A DNA stretch of 64,000 nt from Nocardia asteroides (lineage in GTDB: Bacteria; Actinomycetota; Actinomycetes; Mycobacteriales; Mycobacteriaceae). Numbering within the stretch: the first letter of the stretch is position 1; each line of letters opens with the position of its first letter. The stretch is from the NCBI RefSeq assembly GCF_021183625.1, contig NZ_CP089214.1, positions 1,922,001-1,986,000 of the forward strand, written 5' to 3'. Below the pieces are notes generated by a model. It was given only the letters and a program-made list of their open reading frames with translations. It searched no databases and had not been told where the DNA came from. Shown piece after piece: positions 8,629-16,837 of the stretch. The position numbers and the translations under genes are program-made.

Positions 8629-10484
8629 GCCGATGCCACCGGCTCCGCGGCCTCGCTGTGGGTGGTGTGCGGGTAGCGGTCGTTGATCCGCCCCGCGCCC
8701 CAGGAGAGCGCCGCGACCAGGATCAGACTGCACGCCAGCACCACCAGCGAGGCCGCGCCGAACAGCCAGGACGGGTAGTCGAAGCTGCGCTCCCGCTGCA
8801 ACACCGTGATCTCCGGCACGAACGGCCTGGTGAAGGTGTTCAGTGCCGGCACCTCCTGGGCGTTGATGCCGGGGTCGGCGGGCATGAACACCGGCAGCGC
8901 GGTGTGGACGCGGCCGTCCTGCACCCGCAGCACCGTCTTCCAGCTGCCGGAGACCGGCACCGCCGCGGTGGAGACGTAGTGCCCGGCCTCGACCCGCTCC
9001 AGCCGGTCCACGACGAGGCCGCGGCCGGGGCTCTCGCTGCCGACGCCGCCCTGCCAGCCGAGGATCTCGATCCACTCGGGATCGTCGCCGACCAGGTCGA
9101 CGGGGTTCAGCCGGACGTCGGCGAAGACCATGCGCTCGCCGTTGCGCGGCGGCGCCTCGCTGAGTGTGACGGTCGCGGTGGCGTTCTCCGGCACGGTGTG
9201 CGCGAGGCCGTTGGCCACGGCGGCGCCGACGATCAGCACGGCCGCCACCACCAGGGTGCGGCGCACCGCCGGTTTCGGCAGCGGCTCGCCGCGCAGCACG
9301 GTGCCGAGCATGCCGCCGATGACGCCGCCCGCGATACCGACCGGCACCGACATGGCCAGCAGCTCGGGCCAGATCGACGCGGGCCACGGATTCACGAACA
9401 TGGCGTCGACCCACAGCGATTCGAGCCACAGCCCGACGGTGGCGGCGGCGAGGCCGCAGAGCGCGCCCCACAGCACCGGCCTGCGGACCAGCGGCAGCAG
9501 CGCCAGCGCCTCGACCACCAGCGCGATCCCCAGGTACAGCGGGAAGACGTTGCGCGGGGCGTCGATGATCGGCCCGCCGACCAGCAGCGCGACGACGGTG
9601 CGCACCACCACCGCGAAGCCGACCACGACGAGCGTGCTGAACCGGCCGAGGACCAGCCGCGCCGCGACCAGGCTGACGGTGGCGGCGGCGACGATCAGCA
9701 TGGGCTGGAACACCATCCGGAACTGCTGCACCCCGAAGTCGAACTCCACCTGGAAGACCGAGAGCCCGATCAGCAGCCCGCCGAAGGCGAAGGAGCGGAG
9801 CAGCCACATCCGCCTGCTGTCCGCCTCGTCCGGGCGCGGGCGGTTGTTCCTGCCCTCGAACTCCAGCAGTAGCACTCCGATCAGGGAGAACCCGGCGCCG
9901 CCGATCAGCATCAGGTGGGTGGGGCCCCAGAGCGTCACATCCTGGCCGAAAATGCGATGCCAGACGTCGTCGAGCGGGAAGCCGATGAGCGCGTAGAGCC
10001 CCGCGCCCGCCAGCAGGATGCCGCCGACCGGCGCGTACCAGGTGCGGGTGATCCGCACCGCGGCCGGGCCCGGCTTCTCGTCCAGCGGCAGCACGATCGC
10101 GGCCATGCCCGCCATGAACAGGAAGAACAGCCCGACCAGGATGAAGTAGTGCGCGGGGTTGGCCAGCGGCCCGGCGTCCCTGCCCTTGCCGACGTGCAGG
10201 CTGACGTCCCAGATGAAGCCGAGCAGCGCGGTCAGGATGGTGGCGAGGAAGAGCGCCAGCGGCAGCGCCACCCAGCCGGGCTGGTTGAAGTAGGTGCCGA
10301 GGCGGTCGGCCACGGCCCGCAGCCAGGTGATCCGGCGGTTTCGGTGCAGGTACCCGATCCACAGCAGGACCAGGGCGAGCACGCCCGCGGCGCCGGTCAT
10401 GATCAGAACCTGATCGAGCGCCGCACCCCCACCTTCCCCTCCGGTCTGGGCGAACACTGATGAATCGGGCGCGGCGCTCGGCAC
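8625..10484 (-). CDS. Large polytopic membrane protein of unknown function, first gene of a four-gene operon
   Basis: A 619-residue protein with about 12 hydrophobic segments in the first 420 residues, then an extracytoplasmic domain of roughly 150 residues (about 430-585) and a final membrane segment. The membrane part has histidines in or next to helices (SLHVGKG, ANPAHYFIL, GPTHLMLIGG). I chose the GTG at 10484 because GGAGG lies 6 bases upstream. It is translationally coupled to the three genes below it. The whole set (large membrane protein, mini-protein, cupredoxin-like lipoprotein, second membrane protein) looks like a membrane complex, perhaps for copper or another redox metal. That idea comes only from the cupredoxin-like partner and the histidines. 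Confidence 0.55.
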   Translation of the reverse strand: MPSAAPDSSVFAQTGGEGGGAALDQVLIMTGAAGVLALVLLWIGYLHRNRRITWLRAVADRLGTYFNQPGWVALPLALFLATILTALLGFIWDVSLHVGKGRDAGPLANPAHYFILVGLFFLFMAGMAAIVLPLDEKPGPAAVRITRTWYAPVGGILLAGAGLYALIGFPLDDVWHRIFGQDVTLWGPTHLMLIGGAGFSLIGVLLLEFEGRNNRPRPDEADSRRMWLLRSFAFGGLLIGLSVFQVEFDFGVQQFRMVFQPMLIVAAATVSLVAARLVLGRFSTLVVVGFAVVVRTVVALLVGGPIIDAPRNVFPLYLGIALVVEALALLPLVRRPVLWGALCGLAAATVGLWLESLWVDAMFVNPWPASIWPELLAMSVPVGIAGGVIGGMLGTVLRGEPLPKPAVRRTLVVAAVLIVGAAVANGLAHTVPENATATVTLSEAPPRNGERMVFADVRLNPVDLVGDDPEWIEILGWQGGVGSESPGRGLVVDRLERVEAGHYVSTAAVPVSGSWKTVLRVQDGRVHTALPVFMPADPGINAQEVPALNTFTRPFVPEITVLQRERSFDYPSWLFGAASLVVLACSLILVAALSWGAGRINDRYPHTTHSEAAEPVASA

Positions 10485-10553
10485 GGCAGACCTCCAGTCG
10501 TTGAGACCTGTACTAAGTGTGACGAAAAGTAGCACGAACCGGACCACACAGGT

Positions 10554-10596
10554 ATGGCCCGGACGTCCGAGGCATACCCACCGAAGTCCGGGCCAT
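10554..10596. terminator. Stem-loop between the MFS gene and the membrane operon
   Basis: Perfect 11-base inverted arms ATGGCCCGGAC (10554-10564) and GTCCGGGCCAT (10586-10596) enclose a 21-base loop. It lies 44 bases beyond the stop of the MFS gene (10640) and 70 bases before the start of the membrane operon. It could end the former or act as a regulatory hairpin for the latter. No U-tract is seen. Confidence 0.45.
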
Positions 10597-10639
10597 TCCC
10601 GCATTCCGTGTCGGTGGTCACACCGGCCCGGGCGACCCG

Positions 10640-11869
10640 TCAGCGCGCGGGCGCAGGCTCCGATGCGGCTACAGCGTGGCGGGCGAAGAGCCCGGTCCAG
10701 AACGCGATCCCGACGACGGTCGTGCCCGCGCCGAGCGCGCAGATCAACAGCCAGCCGCCCGCCTGGTAGGCGAAGCCGGCGACCACCGAGCCGACCACCC
10801 CGCCTGCGAAGTAGGTGACCATGTAGGCGGTGGTCAGCCGGCTGCGCACGGCCGGGTCGAGGGCGTAGACGGCGTTCTGGTTGGCCAGCTGGACGCCCTG
10901 GATGCCGAAGTCGAAGACCAGCAGCGCCACGATCAGCACCGACACCTGCTGCCCGCCCCAGGCCAGCAGCGCCCAACCGGCGAGTACGGTCAGCCAGACC
11001 CCGGTCGTCACCGCGCGCAGGTTCCCCCGGTCGGCCAGTTTCCCGACCAGCGGAGCGCCGAGCGCACCGGCCGCCCCGGCCAGCCCGAAGAGCCCGATCA
11101 CGATCTCCGGGTAGTGGTACGGGCTGCCGTGCGCGCCGGAGAGCAGGAAGGCGAGCGCGGTCCAGACGGCGGAGAAGCAGGCCATGCTGAGGAAGCCGAG
11201 GATCATCCGGTGCCGGAGCACCGGGTGCCTGCGGATCAGAGTCAGGATCGAGGCCAGCACCGCGCCGTAGCGCTCACCGTCCGCCGCCCGCCCGCTCGCC
11301 GGGGCCAGCCGGTAGACCGCGATCGACGTGGCGAGCTGCAGCCCGGCGGCGACCAGCAGCACCGCGCGCCACCCCGCGACCTCTGCGACGGCGCCTGCCA
11401 GCACCCGGGAGAGCAGGATGCCGAGCAGCAGCCCGCTCATCACGGCGCCGACCACCTCGCCGCTCCGCTCCGGCTCGGCCAGCGCCGAGGCCCACGGCAC
11501 CACGACCTGGGCCGCCGACGCCGTCACCCCGGTGGCGAAGACGCTCACCAGCAGCAGCGGGAAGACCGGGGTGAGCGCCGAGACCAGCAGCGCGAGCACC
11601 GAGGCTGCGAGCAGCGCGGGCACCATCCGCCTGCGCTCCAGGAAATCGCCGAGCGGCACCAGCAGGGCCAGGCCACACAGATATCCGACCTGAGCCGCGC
11701 TGACCAGCAGCGCGGCGGTGGCTGTCGAGACGGCCAGGTCGGCGGCGACCTCGTGCAGCAGTGGCTGCAGGTAGTAGAGACAGCCCGCGGAGGAGCCCGC
11801 GGCGATGGCGAACACGAGCACGACGGCTCGGGTGGCGCGAGTGGCGGGAGTGGCGGGCGCTGTGGTCAT
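10640..11869 (-). CDS. MFS transporter (drug/arabinose-efflux type)
   Basis: A 409-residue major-facilitator protein with 12 predicted membrane segments. After helix 2 it has the family motif-A region PLGDFLERRRM, and a second copy KLADRGNLRAV follows helix 8. The hydrophobic pattern resembles NepI/AraJ-like efflux carriers. The start ATG at 11867-11869 is followed by a short Thr/Ala-rich lead and helix 1. It is divergent from a LysR regulator 82 bases away with a perfect palindrome between them, so its expression is probably controlled by that regulator and an effector related to the exported compound. Confidence 0.85.
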   Translation of the reverse strand: MTTAPATPATRATRAVVLVFAIAAGSSAGCLYYLQPLLHEVAADLAVSTATAALLVSAAQVGYLCGLALLVPLGDFLERRRMVPALLAASVLALLVSALTPVFPLLLVSVFATGVTASAAQVVVPWASALAEPERSGEVVGAVMSGLLLGILLSRVLAGAVAEVAGWRAVLLVAAGLQLATSIAVYRLAPASGRAADGERYGAVLASILTLIRRHPVLRHRMILGFLSMACFSAVWTALAFLLSGAHGSPYHYPEIVIGLFGLAGAAGALGAPLVGKLADRGNLRAVTTGVWLTVLAGWALLAWGGQQVSVLIVALLVFDFGIQGVQLANQNAVYALDPAVRSRLTTAYMVTYFAGGVVGSVVAGFAYQAGGWLLICALGAGTTVVGIAFWTGLFARHAVAASEPAPAR

Positions 11870-11912
11870 GGTCCGAGCATGCGCCGGAGCCGCGATCGAC
11901 AAAAGCGATGGT

Positions 11913-11932
11913 TGTCGATGGTGCCATCGACA
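11913..11932. promoter_or_regulatory. Candidate LysR operator palindrome
   Basis: TGTCGATGG (11913-11921) and CCATCGACA (11924-11932) are perfect 9-base inverted arms around a TG spacer, midway between the divergent MFS and LysR starts. Further GCGATGGT / GCGATACCATCG half-site-like copies flank it. A site like this, 20 bases before the LysR start codon, is where autoregulating LysR proteins bind. Confidence 0.7.
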
Positions 11933-11951
11933 GCAGCGATACCATCGGGCG

Positions 11952-12815
11952 ATGGAGCTGCGGCAGATCGAGTGCTTCCTGGCCTGCCGGGAGCACGGCT
12001 CGTTCACCGCGGCGGCGCGGTCGCTGAGCATGGTGCAGTCGGCGGTCTCGGCCAGCGTGGCGAAGCTGGAGCGCGAGCTCGGCGCGCGGCTCTTCGACCG
12101 CACCCCGCGCGCGCTGCTGCTCACCGAGGCGGGCGCGGCCGTGGTGGAGCCGGCGCTGGAGATGCTGCGGGCGCGGCGGGCCATCGGCGACGGGGTGGCG
12201 GCGGCGCGCGGCGAGGTGCGCGGGGAGGTGGTGCTCGGCAACCTGCTCAACATCCACCTGATCGACCTGGCGGGGGTGCTGGCCGGGCTGCACCGGCGGT
12301 ACCCGGCGGTGACGGTGCGGATGCGGCAGAGCGCGGCGGGCGCCGCGGGCAATCTGGCCGGGCTGCGCGAGGGCAGTCTGGATCTGGCGCTGCTGGTCGG
12401 GGTCTCCGCCGAGCTGCCGGGGATCACCCGGTACCCGCTGGCCGAGGAGAGCGTGGTGCTCTGCACGGCCCCCGGTCACCCGCTGGCCGGGCGGCCGTTC
12501 CGCCCGGCGGAGCTGGACGGCGAGCGGTTCATCGACTTCCCGCCCGGCTGGGGCACCAGGACGGTGGCCGATGCGGTGCTGCCGCTGCGGCGCCCGGTGA
12601 TCGAGGTGGCCGAGCAGGCGTTCGCGCTGGAGCTGGCGGCGAAGGGGTTCGGCGTGGTGCTGGTGCCACGGTCGGTGGCGGCGGTGGCGCCCGGCATCCG
12701 GTACGGCGAGCGGGCGGGCGCGCCGATCCCGTGGCACCTGACGGTCGGGCACGCCGCCGGGCGCACCCCGACCAATGCCGCGCGGACCGTGCTCACGGCC
12801 CTGCTCAACCGCTGA
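11952..12815 (+). CDS. LysR-family transcriptional regulator
   Basis: A 287-residue LysR protein. The N-terminal winged helix-turn-helix (MELRQIECFLACREHGSFTA onward, residues 1-60) is canonical, with SMVQSAVSASVAKLERELG as the recognition region. The remaining 200 residues form the periplasmic-binding-like effector domain. I chose ATG 11952 because it gives the standard M-E-L-R-Q start; the open frame upstream is not LysR-like. It is divergent from the MFS exporter and likely controls it through the palindrome at 11913-11932. The effector is unknown. Confidence 0.9.
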   Translation: MELRQIECFLACREHGSFTAAARSLSMVQSAVSASVAKLERELGARLFDRTPRALLLTEAGAAVVEPALEMLRARRAIGDGVAAARGEVRGEVVLGNLLNIHLIDLAGVLAGLHRRYPAVTVRMRQSAAGAAGNLAGLREGSLDLALLVGVSAELPGITRYPLAEESVVLCTAPGHPLAGRPFRPAELDGERFIDFPPGWGTRTVADAVLPLRRPVIEVAEQAFALELAAKGFGVVLVPRSVAAVAPGIRYGERAGAPIPWHLTVGHAAGRTPTNAARTVLTALLNR

Positions 12816-12849
12816 CTCCACCGCCACGCCGCACCCCGGCGCAGCGAGC

Positions 12850-14238
12850 TCAGCCCTGCCGCGGCCGCCGCACGGCGAGCCCGAAGAGCCCGGCCAACGC
12901 CGCGAACACGGCGATCACGATCCAGGCCCGGTGGAAGACCTCGAGCGCCCGCTCCGGCCCCGCGGGGGTGCCGACCAGCGCGACCAGCACCGCGACGCCG
13001 ACCGCGAGCCCGACCTGGCGCGCCATGCTGAGCACCGCCGAGCCGGTGGCGAAGCGCTCCGGCGGCAGCCCGCCGGTGCCGACCGCGAACGAGGTCGGCA
13101 GCACCAGCCCCACCCCGACACCGGTGACGAGCATCCCGCCGAGCAGCCCGCCCGCGTACTCCGGGTGCAGCGTGATGGCCTGCGACCACCAGAGCGTGCC
13201 CGCTCCGAAGACCACCCCGCCCGCCACGATCACCGGGCCGGGGCCGACCCGGGCGATCAGCCGCCCGGCCAGCAGCGCCACGATCGGGACCAGCAGCGGC
13301 CCCGGCGCGATGGCGAGCCCGGTGCGCAGCGCGGACCAGCCCCAGACGGTCTGCGCCCACAGCACCACCGAGAGCAGCATGCCGCCGAAGGCGATATTGA
13401 AGAACACGGCATTGCCGGTCATCAGCGCGAAGTTCGGGGCGCGCAGCAGCGCGGGCGCCACGATCGGGCTGTGGTGCCGCGCGGAGGAGACCGCGAAGCC
13501 GATTCCGCACAGCACCGCGAGCGCGAAGGCGCCGAGCACCCCCGGCGAACTCCACCCCCACTCCGGCCCCTGGACCAGGCCGAGCACCAGCCCGGCCACC
13601 GCCAGCGCGGCGAGCGCCGCGCCGCGCAGGTCGGGTAGGCCGCCGCCGTCGCCGGGCACGACCGGGAGCACGCGCAGCCCGGCCAGCAGCGCCGCCAGCC
13701 CGATCGGCACGTTCACCAGGAACACCAGGCGCCAGTCGGCCTGCACCAGGATGCCGCCGAGCACCGGGCCGAGCGCGGCGCCGAGCCCACCGAAGGCCAC
13801 CCAGAGCCGCACCGCCATCGGGCGCCGCTCCGGCGGGCTCGCCGCGAGCACCAGCCCCAGCGAGGCCGGGGTGAGCACGGCGGCCCCGACGGCCTGCAGG
13901 ATGCGGAAGCCGACCAGCGACTCCACGTTCCACGCGGTCGCGCAGAGCGCCGAGCCGAGCACGAAGAGGCCGAGCCCGAGCAGGAAGGTGGTGCGGATGC
14001 CGCTCCGGTCGCCCAGCCGCCCGGCGGGGACGAGCAGCGCGGCGAAGACGATGGCGTAGGCGTTGAGCACCCAGGAGAGCTCGGCGATCGGCACCCCGGC
14101 GAAGTCGGCGGCGATGTCGGAGAGCGCGACGTTGACGATGAACAGGTCGAGGCTGGAGAGCAGCACGCCCGCGTTCACCACGACGAGGACCTTGCGCAGG
14201 TCGGTGGCGGCGCGCGGCGCCGCGGTCACGGAGGTCAC
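12850..14238 (-). CDS. MFS transporter, DHA2 (EmrB/QacA) drug-efflux family
   Basis: A 462-residue protein with about 14 hydrophobic segments, the usual number for DHA2. It has motif D1-like LDLFIVNVALSDIA in helix 1, motif A GRLGDRSGIR, and the antiporter motif C GLGAALGPVLGG in helix 5. It probably exports a hydrophobic drug or metabolite using the proton gradient. I chose GTG 14238; a second GTG at 14229 is possible. It starts 8 bases after the stop of the acyl-CoA thioesterase-like gene and is probably cotranscribed with it under the nearby HxlR regulator. Confidence 0.85.
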   Translation of the reverse strand: MTSVTAAPRAATDLRKVLVVVNAGVLLSSLDLFIVNVALSDIAADFAGVPIAELSWVLNAYAIVFAALLVPAGRLGDRSGIRTTFLLGLGLFVLGSALCATAWNVESLVGFRILQAVGAAVLTPASLGLVLAASPPERRPMAVRLWVAFGGLGAALGPVLGGILVQADWRLVFLVNVPIGLAALLAGLRVLPVVPGDGGGLPDLRGAALAALAVAGLVLGLVQGPEWGWSSPGVLGAFALAVLCGIGFAVSSARHHSPIVAPALLRAPNFALMTGNAVFFNIAFGGMLLSVVLWAQTVWGWSALRTGLAIAPGPLLVPIVALLAGRLIARVGPGPVIVAGGVVFGAGTLWWSQAITLHPEYAGGLLGGMLVTGVGVGLVLPTSFAVGTGGLPPERFATGSAVLSMARQVGLAVGVAVLVALVGTPAGPERALEVFHRAWIVIAVFAALAGLFGLAVRRPRQG

Positions 14239-14246
14239 GGCGCGCC

Positions 14247-15065
14247 TCAGCCCAGCACGCGGCGGGTCTGCCTGGCGGTGGCGAGCAGCCGCCCGTCCGC
14301 GGCCCTGAGCTCGGTGTCGTCGACCGACCAGCCCCCGCTGGTGGAGGCGTTCACCGTCGTCACCAGAACCGGCTGTGCCGCAACCGGCTCCGCGTGCAGG
14401 TGCAGGGAGAAGGCGACGGTCGGCAGGGCGAGCGGGGCGCGCAACGCCGGGAACAGAGCGGGCGGCAGCGCGTCGGCGAGGATCGCCAGCACGGCGGCAT
14501 CGATCGGGAACTCGGTGGCGCCACCGGGCTCCGGACGCAGCACGACCCAGGCGCGGAGCTCGCGCTCGGCCGAGCCGGTCAGCGGCAACACCTCGCTCGC
14601 CGGGCGGATCTCGAAATGCGCGCCCGCCGGGACGATCTCGGGCGGCAGCCGGAACTCCGCGCACTCCTCCGGCGCGGGCACCTCCGGGGCCGGTGTCCCC
14701 GCATAGGCGGCGACCTCGCTCGGGACCGTGCGCCCGAGCGTCACGGCGGCCGCAGCGACCACGACCCCGCCCTGCTCGGCCCGCACGTCCACCACGGCGG
14801 TGTTCCGCCCGACGGCGGTCGCCGCGGCGGCGAACTCCAGCACACCGGTGGCCGGACGGCCGAGGAAGCGCAGGTCGACCGCGCGCACCGGCAGCGGCTC
14901 GGCGGCGGCGCGCAGCGCGACCTCGACGAGCAGCGCCGCGACCACGCCGCCGTGCGGCCCGCTCCACCCCTGCCAGGTCTCGTCGACCCGCGCGGTGTGG
15001 CGGCCGTCCCCGGTCGCGGTCAGATCGAACACCCCGGCGAGGCCGGGGGTAGTGAGTTGCGTCAT
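14247..15065 (-). CDS. Acyl-CoA thioesterase-like double-hotdog protein (TesB family)
   Basis: A 272-residue protein with two hotdog-like halves joined by a linker at about residue 125. The N-terminal half has GPHGGVVAALLVEVALRA, the usual helix of TesB-type thioesterases, and the C-terminal half carries the HLHAEP strand found in this group. It probably hydrolyses acyl-CoA or another acyl thioester; the catalytic Asp/Thr/Gln set cannot be confirmed by eye. It is divergent from the HxlR regulator (55-base gap), and a palindrome (15056-15070) spans its start codon. It precedes an MFS gene by 8 bases. Confidence 0.75.
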   Translation of the reverse strand: MTQLTTPGLAGVFDLTATGDGRHTARVDETWQGWSGPHGGVVAALLVEVALRAAAEPLPVRAVDLRFLGRPATGVLEFAAAATAVGRNTAVVDVRAEQGGVVVAAAAVTLGRTVPSEVAAYAGTPAPEVPAPEECAEFRLPPEIVPAGAHFEIRPASEVLPLTGSAERELRAWVVLRPEPGGATEFPIDAAVLAILADALPPALFPALRAPLALPTVAFSLHLHAEPVAAQPVLVTTVNASTSGGWSVDDTELRAADGRLLATARQTRRVLG

Positions 15066-15070
15066 GCAAC
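15056..15070. promoter_or_regulatory. Inverted repeat over the thioesterase start codon
   Basis: GTTGC (15056-15060) and GCAAC (15066-15070) flank GTCAT, which holds the start codon of the minus-strand thioesterase gene. A repressor bound here would occlude translation and transcription starts. The arms are short, so chance cannot be excluded. Confidence 0.4.
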
Positions 15071-15082
15071 GCACTCTAGAAC

Positions 15083-15100
15083 GCGTGAGTTCTTTCACGC
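15083..15100. promoter_or_regulatory. Candidate HxlR operator
   Basis: Perfect inverted arms GCGTGA (15083-15088) and TCACGC (15095-15100) with a 6-base spacer lie 19 bases before the HxlR ATG and 17 bases before the divergent thioesterase start. The position between the divergent genes is that of an autoregulatory operator. Confidence 0.65.
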
Positions 15101-15119
15101 AACCGACTACTCTGGAGTC

Positions 15120-15596
15120 ATGCGCAGAACGAGCTTCGCCGACATGAACTGCTCCCTGGCCCAGTGCCTGGAGGTGGTCGGCGAGTGGTGGACGTTGCTG
15201 ATCGTGCGCGACGCCCTGCTCGGCGTCACCCGCTTCGACGACTTCCGGAGCCGCCTCGGGATCGCCCGCAATGTGCTCACCCAGCGGCTGGAGCACCTGG
15301 TCGAGCACGGCATCCTGGCCCGCGAGCCGTACCAGGAGAACCCGGTGCGCCACGACTACCGGCTCACCGAGAAGGGCCGCGCGCTCTGGCTGGTGGTGAC
15401 GGCCATGCGGCAGTGGGGCGACGAGTGGGCCGCCGCCGACGGCCCGCCGATCCAGCTGCGGCACAAGACGTGCGGCCACCTCATGACGGTCGAGCCGGTC
15501 TGCTCCGAGTGCGGCGAGCCGGTGCGCCGCGGCGAGCTGCGGGCGCTGCTCGGCCCCGGCGCCAGGGACGAATCGCTGCTGCCGACGCGGCGGTAG
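15120..15596 (+). CDS. HxlR-family transcriptional regulator
   Basis: A 158-residue HxlR winged-helix protein. The N-terminal segment MNCSLAQCLEVVGEWWTLLI carries the family's conserved Cys followed by G-x-W-W-T-L-L-I-x-R-D, and the wing FRSRLGIARNVLTQRLEHLV is typical. An uncommon extra C-terminal part contains a possible zinc ribbon (RHKTCGH ... CSECG). Some HxlR proteins sense aldehydes or electrophiles through the N-terminal Cys, which would suit the downstream carboxylate-reducing genes. It is divergent from the thioesterase/MFS pair and 158 bases upstream of the adenylating enzyme. Confidence 0.9.
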   Translation: MRRTSFADMNCSLAQCLEVVGEWWTLLIVRDALLGVTRFDDFRSRLGIARNVLTQRLEHLVEHGILAREPYQENPVRHDYRLTEKGRALWLVVTAMRQWGDEWAAADGPPIQLRHKTCGHLMTVEPVCSECGEPVRRGELRALLGPGARDESLLPTRR

Positions 15597-15754
15597 CGGC
15601 CGGATTGCCGAACATGCGGACGTACCAGACATACCTCCCGCTGCCGGGGCGGCCCGCAATTCCGTGATCGCGTCATCGAAGCCGGGCGGCGGCGGTGTCG
15701 GCGGGGCTGCGCGTTCGGCCACAGTGTGCGTGAGTTCCACGCCCTGGAGGACGC

Positions 15755-16837
15755 ATGTGTTCTGCCATTCTCGACCTCGGCGCCGCGCCGGTCGACCCCG
15801 ACGACTACATCCGGGCGTTGATGCGCTGGCATTTCGACCCCGCGACCGGTAGCCCGTACTGGCTGCGCCGAGCACGCACCCTCGATTTCGATCCGCTGAC
15901 CGAGATCCGCGGCTTCGACGACCTCACCCGCTTCCCCAATGTCGTGGACGAATTCCGCGACGTCGAGATCGCGGAGCTGATTCCGCGCGGGCTCACCGGT
16001 GCGGACCGGGAGATCGCCGGGATCTTCGAGAGCGGCGGCACCACCGGGCTGCCGAAACGCTTCGTGATGTTCGAGCCGTGGATGGAGTTCGCGCTGGGCT
16101 GGGACGAGGTCGACTACGCCGGGCTCGGGACCGTGAACACGCTCGCCGTCGCGCCGAGCGGCCCGCACATGTTCGGCGAGTTCGCGACCCGGAGGGCGCG
16201 CAGACACGGTGGCGTGAAGTTCACCATCGACCTCGATCCGCGCTGGATCAAGCAGCTGCTCGCCCGCGGCGCCACCGAGGAGGCGGAGCGCTACGCCGAG
16301 CACCTGGTCGATCAGGTGGGGCACCTGCTCAGCACCCAGTCGATCGGCATCCTGATCACCACGCCGCCGCTGCTGGAGCGGGTGGCCCGGCGGCCGGAGC
16401 TGGTCGACTCGATCCGCAAGCAGGTGAAGTTCATCTGCTGGAGCGGCGCGCACATGGACGCCGACACCCGCGACATCTTCCGCACCGAGATCTTCCCGGG
16501 AATTCCGCTGAAGGGGCTGTACGGCAGCACCACCATCCTCGGCATGTCGCGCGAGCGCGGGGAGGACCACCCGGACGGGCTGCCGGTCTTCGACGCCCCG
16601 AGCCCCTACATCGCCTTCCGGGTGGTGGACCCGGCCACCGGGCGGGACGTGGCCTACGGCGAACGCGGGCAGGTGGTGATGAACCACCTCACGAAATACG
16701 CGCTGCTGCCGAACAACACCGAGCGCGACACCGCGCTGAAGCTGCCGCCGCTGCCCGGCGCGCTCGGCTGCGCCGTCGCCGACGTGGGACCGGTTCAGAC
16801 CTTCGGCGATCGCGTCGTGATCGAAGGGGTCTACTGA
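15755..16837 (+). CDS. Acyl-adenylating enzyme of the EhpF / LuxE-like group
   Basis: A 360-residue ANL-type adenylating protein. The phosphate-binding loop ESGGTTGLPKRF is at about residues 90-101, and LKGLYGSTT near residue 252 corresponds to the adenine/carboxylate-binding motif. The sequence stops soon after, so the usual C-terminal lid domain is missing. This is the architecture known for EhpF, which activates a phenazine carboxylate in Pantoea, and it resembles LuxE acyl-protein synthetases. It likely activates an aryl or fatty carboxylate for the reductase encoded next, whose ATG overlaps this stop by one base (TGATG). GGAG lies upstream of the ATG at 15755. Confidence 0.75.
   Translation: MCSAILDLGAAPVDPDDYIRALMRWHFDPATGSPYWLRRARTLDFDPLTEIRGFDDLTRFPNVVDEFRDVEIAELIPRGLTGADREIAGIFESGGTTGLPKRFVMFEPWMEFALGWDEVDYAGLGTVNTLAVAPSGPHMFGEFATRRARRHGGVKFTIDLDPRWIKQLLARGATEEAERYAEHLVDQVGHLLSTQSIGILITTPPLLERVARRPELVDSIRKQVKFICWSGAHMDADTRDIFRTEIFPGIPLKGLYGSTTILGMSRERGEDHPDGLPVFDAPSPYIAFRVVDPATGRDVAYGERGQVVMNHLTKYALLPNNTERDTALKLPPLPGALGCAVADVGPVQTFGDRVVIEGVY

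Noticed and set aside
10676..14059. Long plus-strand frame antisense to the MFS genes
   Set aside because: Low-complexity Arg/Pro/Gly/Gln composition; the minus-strand MFS proteins and the LysR gene are clearly the real products.
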